The notes beneath the pieces are model-generated. The model was not told the DNA's origin and made no database searches. It saw nothing but the letters and a program-made list of their open reading frames with translations. Of a stretch of 64,000 nucleotides of DNA, positions 18,105-24,819 are shown piece after piece (the stretch's first letter is position 1; the number at the start of each line of letters is the position of its first letter). Origin of the DNA: Methylomonas sp. UP202 (GTDB lineage Bacteria; Pseudomonadota; Gammaproteobacteria; Methylococcales; Methylomonadaceae); assembly GCF_029910655.1 (NCBI RefSeq), contig NZ_CP123898.1, positions 84,959 through 148,958 on the forward strand, read 5' to 3'. A program made the position numbers and the translations under genes.

Positions 18105-19106
18105 ATGGCTCAACCCCAACGCAACCCCGATAAAACCCGCGACTTGCCCATGCCGGCGACCGCGCAGCAATACGGCCTGACCGAGCAATCCTGGAAAGTC
18201 CTGACCGAAGTCACCTTTCCCACGGCCAAAACTCCCGAAGCCATCTTGATGGCCCTGGATTATTGCAAGACCCGCAAACTCGACATCTTCAAAAAACCGG
18301 TGCATATCGTGCCGATGTGGAGTGCCGCTCTAGGCCGCAATGTCGAAACCGTCTGGCCGTCCATCATGGAAATCCAGACCACTGCCTCCCGAACCGGTGT
18401 TTGGGCGGGTATCGATCGGCCTGTCTGGGGCCCCGATATCACCAAAACCTTTACCGGCCGCTACAAGGACGATAACGATCAATGGCAAGAATCCAGCACT
18501 ACCCTCACGTTTCCCGAATGGGTGGCGGTCACGGTCTACCGGATCGTCGGCGGCAAACGTTGTGCGTTTACCGAGGAAGTCTATTGGCTCGAAGCCTACA
18601 GCACCGCCGGCGGTAAAAACTCGCAAGTGCCCACCGCGATGTGGATCAAACGACCGAAAGGACAGTTGGCCAAATGCGGTAAAGCGGCATCGCTCCGAGC
18701 GGCCTTTCCGGAGGAATGCGGTTATGCCGCCGAGGAAATGGACGGCAAAATCATCGATGCCGAGGTGATCGATATCGATCCAGCGAACACTGCGACGGTC
18801 ACCGATAACGAGCAACCATCTCAAGCTGAAGTCAAGCCGGAGGTAATCGATGTCTCCAAGCTCGATCCGAAATTGATCAAGGCGGTTGAAACCCTGATTA
18901 AGCGGACAACCAAGGCGAACGCCTGGGCTGCGGCTGACGCATTCGTCAATGAGCGCTTCAAAGGACTCGACTTGATCTATGCCCGTGCGGAATTGGAAAA
19001 AGCCAAACCGAAACCCGCGTTGGAACACACGGAAGGCATGACCCTGCCGCCACTTTCGCCGAAAGACCAGGCGCTAGCGCAGGCTCGCCAAACCTTTAGC
19101 CATTAA
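18105..19106 (+). CDS. bet: phage recombination protein Bet/RecT-like single-strand annealing protein
   Basis: 333 residues. Redbeta-family features are an N-terminal helical part (LMALDYCKTRKLDIFKKPVH at about 45-64), MEIQTTASRTGVWAGIDRP near 90, and GQLAKCGKAASLRAAFPEEC near 185, the family's conserved LxKCAxAxALRxAFP motif. These proteins anneal complementary strands with a 5'-3' exonuclease partner; a YqaJ-type exonuclease follows two genes later. ICEs of the SXT/R391 family carry the same bet-exo pair. Translation starts at ATG 18105 after a structured leader. Confidence 0.9.
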   Translation: MAQPQRNPDKTRDLPMPATAQQYGLTEQSWKVLTEVTFPTAKTPEAILMALDYCKTRKLDIFKKPVHIVPMWSAALGRNVETVWPSIMEIQTTASRTGVWAGIDRPVWGPDITKTFTGRYKDDNDQWQESSTTLTFPEWVAVTVYRIVGGKRCAFTEEVYWLEAYSTAGGKNSQVPTAMWIKRPKGQLAKCGKAASLRAAFPEECGYAAEEMDGKIIDAEVIDIDPANTATVTDNEQPSQAEVKPEVIDVSKLDPKLIKAVETLIKRTTKANAWAAADAFVNERFKGLDLIYARAELEKAKPKPALEHTEGMTLPPLSPKDQALAQARQTFSH

Positions 19107-19137
19107 GCCGACCCACACCGTTCGGTTTTTCATTTTT

Positions 19138-19204
19138 TACCCATCCAGGGCGTCATGATTCGCCCGGTGGGCTATTCGTGACGCTCTTCTCTTGGAGAAA
19201 CGTC
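19138..19204 (+). promoter_or_regulatory. structured leader L2
   Basis: Outer CCCA/TGGG and inner GGGCG/CGCCC form the first hairpin. Then TGACG pairs with CGTCA and TTCTC with GAGAA, covering the ribosome site of the 115-aa gene. Confidence 0.65.
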
Positions 19205-19552
19205 ATGAATGAAATCACCCCCTTCGATCGCTCCCTCAACCGGGTCCCCAGCTTTACCGACTGGAGCCGATACGATTCACCCACTGTCCTGCGCCGGTAT
19301 GGGCCTGGATATCTGGATAGAACGCTCGATCCGGACACGGAAACCCGACTGTTTCAACGCCGGCATTCCTACGCCGATTTGGAGAGCCTCGCCGAAACCT
19401 TCGGCGGCCTGTGCACGCTGACGCCCGGTTACACGTTATTGCTATTCGACGATGCCCGCTGCGCACAGCGTTGCCACGCGGTGTTGAAACAACGCAAATT
19501 AGAAGGCTTGCTGCACGGCTGTCACATCCGGATCGACGGAGAGTTCGAATGA
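19205..19552 (+). CDS. hypothetical protein between bet and exo (115 aa)
   Basis: 115 residues of unknown family. It lies between the annealing protein and the exonuclease, and its stop overlaps the exonuclease start (ATGA). Visible segments are SLNRVPSFTDWSRYDSPTVL and a C-terminal compact part with two cysteines (DDARCAQRCHAVLKQRKLEG). Position suggests a recombination accessory role; nothing in the sequence proves it. Confidence 0.7.
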   Translation: MNEITPFDRSLNRVPSFTDWSRYDSPTVLRRYGPGYLDRTLDPDTETRLFQRRHSYADLESLAETFGGLCTLTPGYTLLLFDDARCAQRCHAVLKQRKLEGLLHGCHIRIDGEFE

Positions 19553-20547
19553 AGATCGTCGATATCGCCCAGCGCAGCGATGCGTGGCGACGGTGGCGAT
19601 CGCAAGGCGTGACCGCCAGCGAAGCGGCGATTATTCTGAACCGGTCGCCTTACAAGACGCCTTGGCGCTTGTGGGCCGAACGGGTCGGCATCGTCCTGGA
19701 AGCCAACCTCGACCACCATCCCTTGGTCCGTCGCGGCCGCGAACTGGAATCGCAGGCGGCACAGTGGTTCGAAGCCACCCTTGACGAACTGTTGTTGCCC
19801 CTGTGCGGCGAGTGCGATCAGTACCCGCTGATCCGTGCCTCGTTCGACGGCATGACTGGAAACGGCGAACCCGTCGAAATCAAATGCCCGCACCCCAGTA
19901 CCTACCAAACGGTGGTGCGGGAACGCGAGCAATCGGCCGCCTACCAATTGTATTGGGTGCAAGTCCAGCAACAGTTGTTGGTCGCCGATGCCAAAAGAGG
20001 CTATCTGTGCTTCTATCTCGACGACCAGCATGTCAAGGTGTTCGATATCGCGCGCGATGACGCCTTTTTGGTAGCGTTAATCAACGCGACGATCACGTTT
20101 TACGGTTGGGTCATCACTAAAAAGGAACCGCCGAAGGATCTGCAGCGGGATTTGTATTTGCCGCAAGGCGACGCCGAAACCCAGTGGCGTCAACTGGCGG
20201 CCGAATACCGTGCTCGGCAGAAGAAACTGGAGGCATTGAAAGCCGAAGCCATCCAACTGGCCGAACTGCAAGCCAAGACCGAAGCCGAATGGGTGGCGCA
20301 AATGGCCGACTACGTGATCGCCGAACATTCCGGCGTGCGGGTCTGTCGAAGCGTCAGCCAGGGTGGTATCGATTACAAGGCGGCTTTAACGGCCCTGCTC
20401 CCGCAACTGACTGAAGCGGAGCTGGCGCCGTACCGAAAGGCTCCGGCCTCGCGGGTCCGGGTAACGTGCCGTGACGATCATGGTAAAAACGCGCAAGTGG
20501 CGTTTGATCCGGCGTCCTTGGCCGTGACGGAAAGCAGTTGGTTTTAA
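19549..20547 (+). CDS. YqaJ-type viral recombinase / lambda-exonuclease-like nuclease
   Basis: 332 residues. The YqaJ domain (about 5-190) shows RSDAWRRWRSQGVTASEAAI, an acidic ASFDGMTGNGEPVEIKC around 100-117 (the D...ExK nuclease core) and a Q-Y-W-VQVQQQLLV segment. A coiled-coil tail (about 200-255) follows. It would resect 5' ends for the Bet-like protein. The last residues are TESSWF, an aromatic tail shared with two later proteins of the cluster. Confidence 0.85.
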   Translation: MKIVDIAQRSDAWRRWRSQGVTASEAAIILNRSPYKTPWRLWAERVGIVLEANLDHHPLVRRGRELESQAAQWFEATLDELLLPLCGECDQYPLIRASFDGMTGNGEPVEIKCPHPSTYQTVVREREQSAAYQLYWVQVQQQLLVADAKRGYLCFYLDDQHVKVFDIARDDAFLVALINATITFYGWVITKKEPPKDLQRDLYLPQGDAETQWRQLAAEYRARQKKLEALKAEAIQLAELQAKTEAEWVAQMADYVIAEHSGVRVCRSVSQGGIDYKAALTALLPQLTEAELAPYRKAPASRVRVTCRDDHGKNAQVAFDPASLAVTESSWF

Positions 20548-20561
20548 ATACGTTAGCAACG

Positions 20562-20594
20562 AACGAACACGACTTCCGTCGTGTTCGTTTCTTT
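20562..20594 (+). terminator. intrinsic terminator after exo-like gene
   Basis: Perfect 12-bp stem AACGAACACGAC / GTCGTGTTCGTT with a TTCC loop, running into TTTCTTT. It ends the bet-exo transcript 15 nt after the exonuclease stop, so the next gene needs its own promoter. Confidence 0.85.
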
Positions 20595-20669
20595 GAGTCG
20601 CTTCAGGACTTGTTTTAAGGTGTAAGCCAAGCCCTCAACCGACTTTTCTAGCGCTATCGTCATCGATAC

Positions 20670-20754
20670 GCTGAAAATCCTGCAGTGCAGGCGTTCCGTC
20701 TTCAGGCGGCGATCAAGGGATGTCCTTGGTGGTACCGGGTGCGTCAAACCCGGT
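20670..20754 (+). ncRNA. structured RNA module B
   Basis: Same four hairpins as module A: CCTGC/GCAGG, CCGTC/GGCGG with loop TTCA, ATCAAGG/CCTTGGT, and ACCGGG/CCCGGT with loop TGCGTCAAA. Stems 3 and 4 differ from A and C while pairing is kept. A further hairpin GCCGTTG/CAACGGC follows at 20763-20780. Confidence 0.75.
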
Positions 20755-20789
20755 TTATGTCGGCCGTTGCTATCAACGGCATTTTCTCA

Positions 20790-20852
20790 AAACCCGAAGG
20801 GGGCATCGCGCCCTATCGGGCCATCGGTGCCCCCGTTTTTTGGAGGTGCACC
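20790..20852 (+). promoter_or_regulatory. structured leader after module B
   Basis: CCCG/CGGG and GGGC/GCCC form the two-tier first hairpin. GGTGC then pairs with GCACC and CCCC with GGAGG, which is the ribosome site of the 71-aa gene. Confidence 0.65.
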
Positions 20853-21068
20853 ATGACTCATCAACAAGCGGTTTGGACGTTTTTAACCGATCTGAAACAT
20901 CGGCGGGAAACCGCTAAACGGTTAGAAGAACTGGCCAAGTCGAATCCGGAAGCGGTCGTGACGTTTGTCGAAGCGCTACCGGACGGCTGGCAGTTTCAAG
21001 AAGATTCCGAAACCGATCTGCTCAAACGCCTCCATGCGATGGCGTTAACCTGCATCGCGGAGCGTTAA
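20853..21068 (+). CDS. hypothetical protein (71 aa)
   Basis: 71-residue helical protein (MTHQQAVWTFLTDLKHRRET start; LPDGWQFQEDSETDLLKRLH). Unknown family. It is preceded by the full RNA module B plus a leader hairpin, which makes it one of three genes with the larger RNA structure. It converges with, and overlaps by 4 nt, a small gene on the other strand. Confidence 0.65.
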   Translation: MTHQQAVWTFLTDLKHRRETAKRLEELAKSNPEAVVTFVEALPDGWQFQEDSETDLLKRLHAMALTCIAER

Positions 21069-21301
21069 TCCTTCAGCAACTGCTCGTAGGTGACTTCACC
21101 GCGTACCAGGGGACTGGTTCCCGTTTCCAACGCCTGTAGTAAATCGGCGAGAAAGGCGGGCGCACAGGCCTGAACCAAGGCGACATCGTATTCCGCTGTC
21201 GTTTTAATCGTATTGACCGCGTAACCGCGCTGGGCGTTGTGGCGTTGTAAGCGGCGAAATTCCGCTTGGGTCAATCGGACTTTACCCGCATGTTCGATCA
21301 T
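21065..21301 (-). CDS. hypothetical protein (78 aa)
   Basis: 78 residues from ATG 21301 with GAGG about 7 nt upstream (MIEHAGKVRLTQAEFRRLQR, ending EVTYEQLLKD). It lies on the strand opposite to the main operon. The N-terminal half could be a small DNA-binding helical region, but no family is recognised. Confidence 0.55.
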   Translation of the reverse strand: MIEHAGKVRLTQAEFRRLQRHNAQRGYAVNTIKTTAEYDVALVQACAPAFLADLLQALETGTSPLVRGEVTYEQLLKD

Positions 21302-21344
21302 GCAAACCTCGATCGGTGTTGATGTTTGACATCGTTTGATGACT

Positions 21345-21416
21345 ATACCCACCCCAACAGGGAGACTTCTCCCGCTGGGGGCGTGTCTCCCTTTTAATTT
21401 TTTAGGAGATACGACC
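21345..21416 (+). promoter_or_regulatory. structured leader L3
   Basis: CCCCA/TGGGG and GGGAG/CTCCC make the first hairpin. TCTCC then pairs with GGAGA, flanked by CGT/ACG, so the Shine-Dalgarno sequence of the 96-aa gene is base-paired. Confidence 0.7.
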
Positions 21417-21707
21417 ATGAACTTCAAATCCCTTTTTAAATTTCCACGCCGCGAAGCTTTCATGTCCACGGCGGACAAGCTGCTCGAACTGGCCGCGTTA
21501 AAACCGGCCTCGGTCGCGGGCGCTTTATTGAACCATCCCGATGTCTTTCGGGACCTCAACCCGGCGATCGCCACCACCTTGGTGCTGTCGCTGATCGATC
21601 GCGGTCAAACCGACACCTTGCGCCAACTGCTGGCCAGTAAGGCAATCGGCGAAGCCAAAGCCGAACTGCTGGCGGAATTACTCCTCCTGGAGGCATTCGC
21701 CGAGTAA
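21417..21707 (+). CDS. hypothetical protein (96 aa)
   Basis: 96-residue, leucine- and alanine-rich helical protein (STADKLLELAALKPASVAGA, then TLVLSLIDRG and AELLAELLLLEAFAE). Unknown family. It has its own structured leader and overlaps the convergent 69-aa gene by 30 nt. Confidence 0.65.
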   Translation: MNFKSLFKFPRREAFMSTADKLLELAALKPASVAGALLNHPDVFRDLNPAIATTLVLSLIDRGQTDTLRQLLASKAIGEAKAELLAELLLLEAFAE

Positions 21708-21887
21708 CACGGCTTGCAGCAAGCGGGATTCGGCACTCGTGTCGCACTCCCGCAAGTCCTCGGCCGCGACGCTCAAGGCCGTATTGTACGCCGCGACCGT
21801 CTTTGGCGGTGTGGCTCGATCGGTCATCACCCGAAAGGCGTGGCGTTCCCGGTCGCTTAAACGCAGTTTTTGTCCTAATCGAATCAT
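21678..21887 (-). CDS. hypothetical protein (69 aa)
   Basis: 69 residues from ATG 21887 with GAGGA about 8 nt upstream (MIRLGQKLRLSDRERHAFRV). The N-terminal half is basic and helical; the C-terminus is acidic. It is the second small minus-strand gene of the region and, like 21065-21301, converges with and overlaps a small plus-strand gene. Function unknown. Confidence 0.5.
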   Translation of the reverse strand: MIRLGQKLRLSDRERHAFRVMTDRATPPKTVAAYNTALSVAAEDLRECDTSAESRLLQAVLLGECLQEE

Positions 21888-21931
21888 CGCGGTGTCCTCA
21901 ATGGTTTAGACCATCATAACCGCGATGACGC

Positions 21932-22019
21932 ATTCATCAACCCCGACAGGGAGGCTCGCTTCCCCACCGGGGAGGGCGTCCGCCTCTTTTTCGGGTTTCA
22001 CCCTGAATCAGGAGGCAGT
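21932..22019 (+). promoter_or_regulatory. structured leader L4 of the CobS-like gene
   Basis: CCCCG/CGGGG and GGGA/TCCC build the first hairpin. GCCTC then pairs with GAGGC of the ribosome site around a small GGGTTTCACCC hairpin. Confidence 0.65.
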
Positions 22020-22961
22020 ATGTACCAACAATACCCTATCGCCGAGACCTTCGGCATACCCGCTCCGGCATCCATGAAAGTCGAGGGCTTTACGCCTTCC
22101 AGCAATCCGTTTGTCCCGGTCGAAAAACCGTATCTGTTCCGGCGCGAGCCGCTCCGCGACGCGCTGGCGTTTTTCGGCAATCCGAACGGCGACGGCTTGT
22201 ATATCACCGGCCCCACCGGATCCGGTAAAACCTCGCTGATCGAGCAAGTCGCCGCCCGCTTACACTGGGGCGTGCAGGCAGTCGCCGGTCACGGTCGACT
22301 CGAGTTCAACGATCTGCTCGGCCAATTCATCCTGACCGGCAACGGTACGATGAAATGGATCGATGGACCCTTAACCAGCGCGGTGCGGCACGGCCAGGTG
22401 CTGTTGATCAACGAGATCGACGCCACCGACCCGGCAGAACTGCTCGGCTTGAACGATATCGTCGAAGGCAAGCCGTTGTTGATCGCCGCTACCGACGAAG
22501 TGGTTAAACCGCATCCGAAGTTTCGGCTGGTCGCGACCGGTAATAGTGCCGGCGCCGGCGATCAGTCGGGTTTGTATCAAGGCGTGAATCGTCAAAGCCT
22601 GGCCTTCATGGACCGCTTCCGCTTAATGGAAGTGGGTTATCCGGAACCGGCCGACGAAATGACGATGCTCGAACAAGCGGTACCGACCATGCCCGTCAGT
22701 ATTCGGGAACGCATGATTCAACTCGCCAACGAGATCCGCAAGGTCTTCATCGGGGGCGGCGATTCATCCGGCCTGCTGTCGATCACCATGTCGACCCGCG
22801 GTTTGTTGCGTTGGGCCCTACTCAGCGCCAACTACAAAGGTGCTCCGAATGCCCTGGCCTACGCCTTGGATCGGGCGCTGGTTCTGCGCGGCGATATGGC
22901 CGAACGCGAAGCCATCCACCGGATGGCGCAAGACGTGTTCGGTAGCGATTGGGTGGTGTGA
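22020..22961 (+). CDS. CobS-like MoxR-family AAA+ ATPase
   Basis: 313 residues. Walker A GPTGSGKTS (about 61-69), Walker B LLINEIDAT (about 140), sensor ATGNSAG (about 178) and an arginine-rich C-terminal lid fit the MoxR/CobS group. It is named after cobaltochelatase CobS, but here it sits with a VWA protein and a DUF3150 protein next to bet/exo genes, as in SXT/R391 ICEs. A chaperone-like role for the VWA partner on the mobile element is more likely than cobalamin synthesis. Confidence 0.85.
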   Translation: MYQQYPIAETFGIPAPASMKVEGFTPSSNPFVPVEKPYLFRREPLRDALAFFGNPNGDGLYITGPTGSGKTSLIEQVAARLHWGVQAVAGHGRLEFNDLLGQFILTGNGTMKWIDGPLTSAVRHGQVLLINEIDATDPAELLGLNDIVEGKPLLIAATDEVVKPHPKFRLVATGNSAGAGDQSGLYQGVNRQSLAFMDRFRLMEVGYPEPADEMTMLEQAVPTMPVSIRERMIQLANEIRKVFIGGGDSSGLLSITMSTRGLLRWALLSANYKGAPNALAYALDRALVLRGDMAEREAIHRMAQDVFGSDWVV

Positions 22962-22962
22962 G

Positions 22963-23418
22963 ATGACGGTGTTGTATTGGCAGGTCGAATGCCGAGCGCC
23001 CCAACCGGTCGTGCTCACCATGAACCACGCCTTGCACCACTGGCGATCTTGCATCGACCAATGGCAGCAAGGCCTAGGACTGAGCGGGGCACCTTGGCCG
23101 AATTGGGAGTCGTTGTTGCAACTGAGCGCAGCCGGACGCAGCTTCGACACCAGCGGCCAAATTCATCCAGAACACGGCATTACCCCGTGGCTCTGGCTGA
23201 CGGCTTTAAAAAAAGCCGGCTGGAATGGCATCGACGTGGGCATCGTGACCGACGCGATGCGAGAACTCTCGACGGACTTACACCAGGAAGTCGAGCTGTT
23301 GCAACCATTCGGTCTTGACCTCGCGCAAATCCGGCCTGTGGCGCAAGCCTTGGGCTTGTTGTTGCCGGCCTTGGATCTGCTCGACGCGCTGGGCGACACC
23401 GACAGTGCCTGGTTTTAA
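22963..23418 (+). CDS. hypothetical protein between CobS-like and DUF3150 genes (151 aa)
   Basis: 151 residues from ATG 22963, which begins 1 nt after the CobS-like stop. Unknown family; Trp-rich N-terminal half (LHHWRSCIDQWQQGLGLSGA) and a helical C-terminal half. The last residues, GDTDSAWF, share the aromatic tail of the exonuclease (TESSWF) and the DUF3150 protein (VADFWF). Confidence 0.7.
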   Translation: MTVLYWQVECRAPQPVVLTMNHALHHWRSCIDQWQQGLGLSGAPWPNWESLLQLSAAGRSFDTSGQIHPEHGITPWLWLTALKKAGWNGIDVGIVTDAMRELSTDLHQEVELLQPFGLDLAQIRPVAQALGLLLPALDLLDALGDTDSAWF

Positions 23419-23444
23419 CCGGTCACGGTCTTTACTTTTTTAAT

Positions 23445-23532
23445 CCAGCCTGTTTAACACCAGGCTTTATCAACCCGGAAGGGGCTTACACTGCCCTTCG
23501 GGGCTGTCGTAGGCCTCTTTTAAGGAGGCACT
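23445..23532 (+). promoter_or_regulatory. structured leader L5 of the DUF3150 gene
   Basis: A GCCTG/CAGGC hairpin precedes TTTATCAACCC. Then CCCGGAAGGG pairs with CCCTTCGGG (one bulge), and GCCTCTT pairs with AGGAGGC, which is the ribosome site. Confidence 0.75.
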
Positions 23533-24735
23533 ATGACGCAGTGTAATCAAATCCTGGACCGCGTGGTCCTGATCAAAATCGACGCCAACATCTACGGCGC
23601 GCGGAAAAAATTGCGCAAAGAAGATCTGGTGCTGGCCGACGGCAGCGAATTACCGCCCGAGGACTTGGCCAGTTTAGGCTCCAAGCGCTTGCTCGACCCC
23701 GATGAATTGGCGGATTTCAATCGTCTGAAAAAGGCGGGCGAACGCCACTGTCTACGGGTCGGTACCCGCTTTATGGGCGGTTTTGTGGTGCCGGTCGAAC
23801 ACACGGCCGATATCGTAGCCGAACTGGAAAAAATCGCTTTGGCATTCGCCACGAAAAAAGCGAGTTTCCTGGCCGGCTACGACGATGCCGTGCGCGACTG
23901 GATCGCTAAACATCCCAGTTTTGCCGGCATCATCGAAAAGGCAATCGACCCCATGCCCTACGTGGCCATGAAGTTGGGTTTCGACTTCATGGTGGTCGCC
24001 ATCCGACAACCGGAAGCCTCCAGCCCCAAAGATGTGGCACGGCTGGAACAACAAATCGATTCGATCGGCGGCCAGTTGTTTCACGAAGTGGCTGTCGATG
24101 CCCAGTTGTTGCTGGAACAGTCATTGATCGGAAAAGAGCAAGTCACTCGCAATGCCTTGCGGCCGATCAAACGGATTCGCGACAAACTGGATGGCTTGGG
24201 CTTTCTGGATCATCGCGTAGCGCCCATCGTCCGCTGGATCGATACCTTGTTGCAAACCATCCCCAGTCGCGGTGCGATCAAGGGAGCCTTGCTGCAGGAA
24301 ATCCTGGCGATGACCCTGCTGTTGGCCAATCCCGACCAGCTTCGCCGCCACGGCGAAGGCTTGTTGACGATGCAGCCGGCGGTGACGGACGACGACGATA
24401 CGGAGGCCTTGGCGCCCTTGGGCGACGAGGAAGCACCAGCGTCGGCACCCGCCGCCGATCCGCTTCAATTCAGCCTGCTCGAACCGACCGCGGCACCCGC
24501 GATCGATCCGGAAGCGCTGTTTGGCGACTTGTTCGACGACTTGCTGACCGGTGACGGCTATCAAGAAGCGAACGATTCGACCTACGCCAATCCGGTTTCC
24601 GTTTCGGACGGCAAGCTTGAACCACCCGCCTTGGCCGCGCAAGCGCCCAAAGCGGATCCAGAAGACGAACCTCAAACCCGAGGCGATGCTGTTTCCAAGC
24701 CATCGGCGAAAGTGGTTGCCGATTTCTGGTTTTAA
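23533..24735 (+). CDS. DUF3150 domain protein
   Basis: 400 residues. The N-terminal ~280 residues (LDRVVLIKIDANIYGARKKL; DELADFNRLKKAGERHCLRV; GTRFMGGFVVP) match DUF3150, a family found between CobS- and CobT-like genes in ICEs. The C-terminal ~120 residues are acidic, low-complexity linker ending VADFWF. No catalytic motif is evident; it probably works with the flanking AAA+ and VWA proteins. Confidence 0.85.
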   Translation: MTQCNQILDRVVLIKIDANIYGARKKLRKEDLVLADGSELPPEDLASLGSKRLLDPDELADFNRLKKAGERHCLRVGTRFMGGFVVPVEHTADIVAELEKIALAFATKKASFLAGYDDAVRDWIAKHPSFAGIIEKAIDPMPYVAMKLGFDFMVVAIRQPEASSPKDVARLEQQIDSIGGQLFHEVAVDAQLLLEQSLIGKEQVTRNALRPIKRIRDKLDGLGFLDHRVAPIVRWIDTLLQTIPSRGAIKGALLQEILAMTLLLANPDQLRRHGEGLLTMQPAVTDDDDTEALAPLGDEEAPASAPAADPLQFSLLEPTAAPAIDPEALFGDLFDDLLTGDGYQEANDSTYANPVSVSDGKLEPPALAAQAPKADPEDEPQTRGDAVSKPSAKVVADFWF

Positions 24736-24742
24736 GCGTTTC

Positions 24743-24819
24743 TTTATCCACCCTATCGGGGCAATGCGACACGCCCCTTCGGGCCTGTGGCTTGCCCCGG
24801 TTTTTTTAAGGAGCAAGCC
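24743..24819 (+). promoter_or_regulatory. structured leader L6 of the CobT-like gene
   Basis: TTTATCCACCC opens the leader. GGGGC/GCCCC with outer CCC/GGG form hairpin one. GGCTTGC pairs perfectly with GCAAGCC, and CC with GG of GGAG, burying the ribosome site. This is the clearest example of the second hairpin. Confidence 0.8.

Noticed and set aside
20553..20747. 64-codon minus-strand frame overlapping RNA module B and the exo terminator
   Set aside because: Its sequence is fully explained by the terminator stem and the RNA hairpins on the plus strand.
24121..24816. 231-codon minus-strand frame opposite the DUF3150 gene
   Set aside because: Composition (long runs of R, G, Q) is that of an antisense shadow; the plus-strand frame has clear family motifs and a leader.
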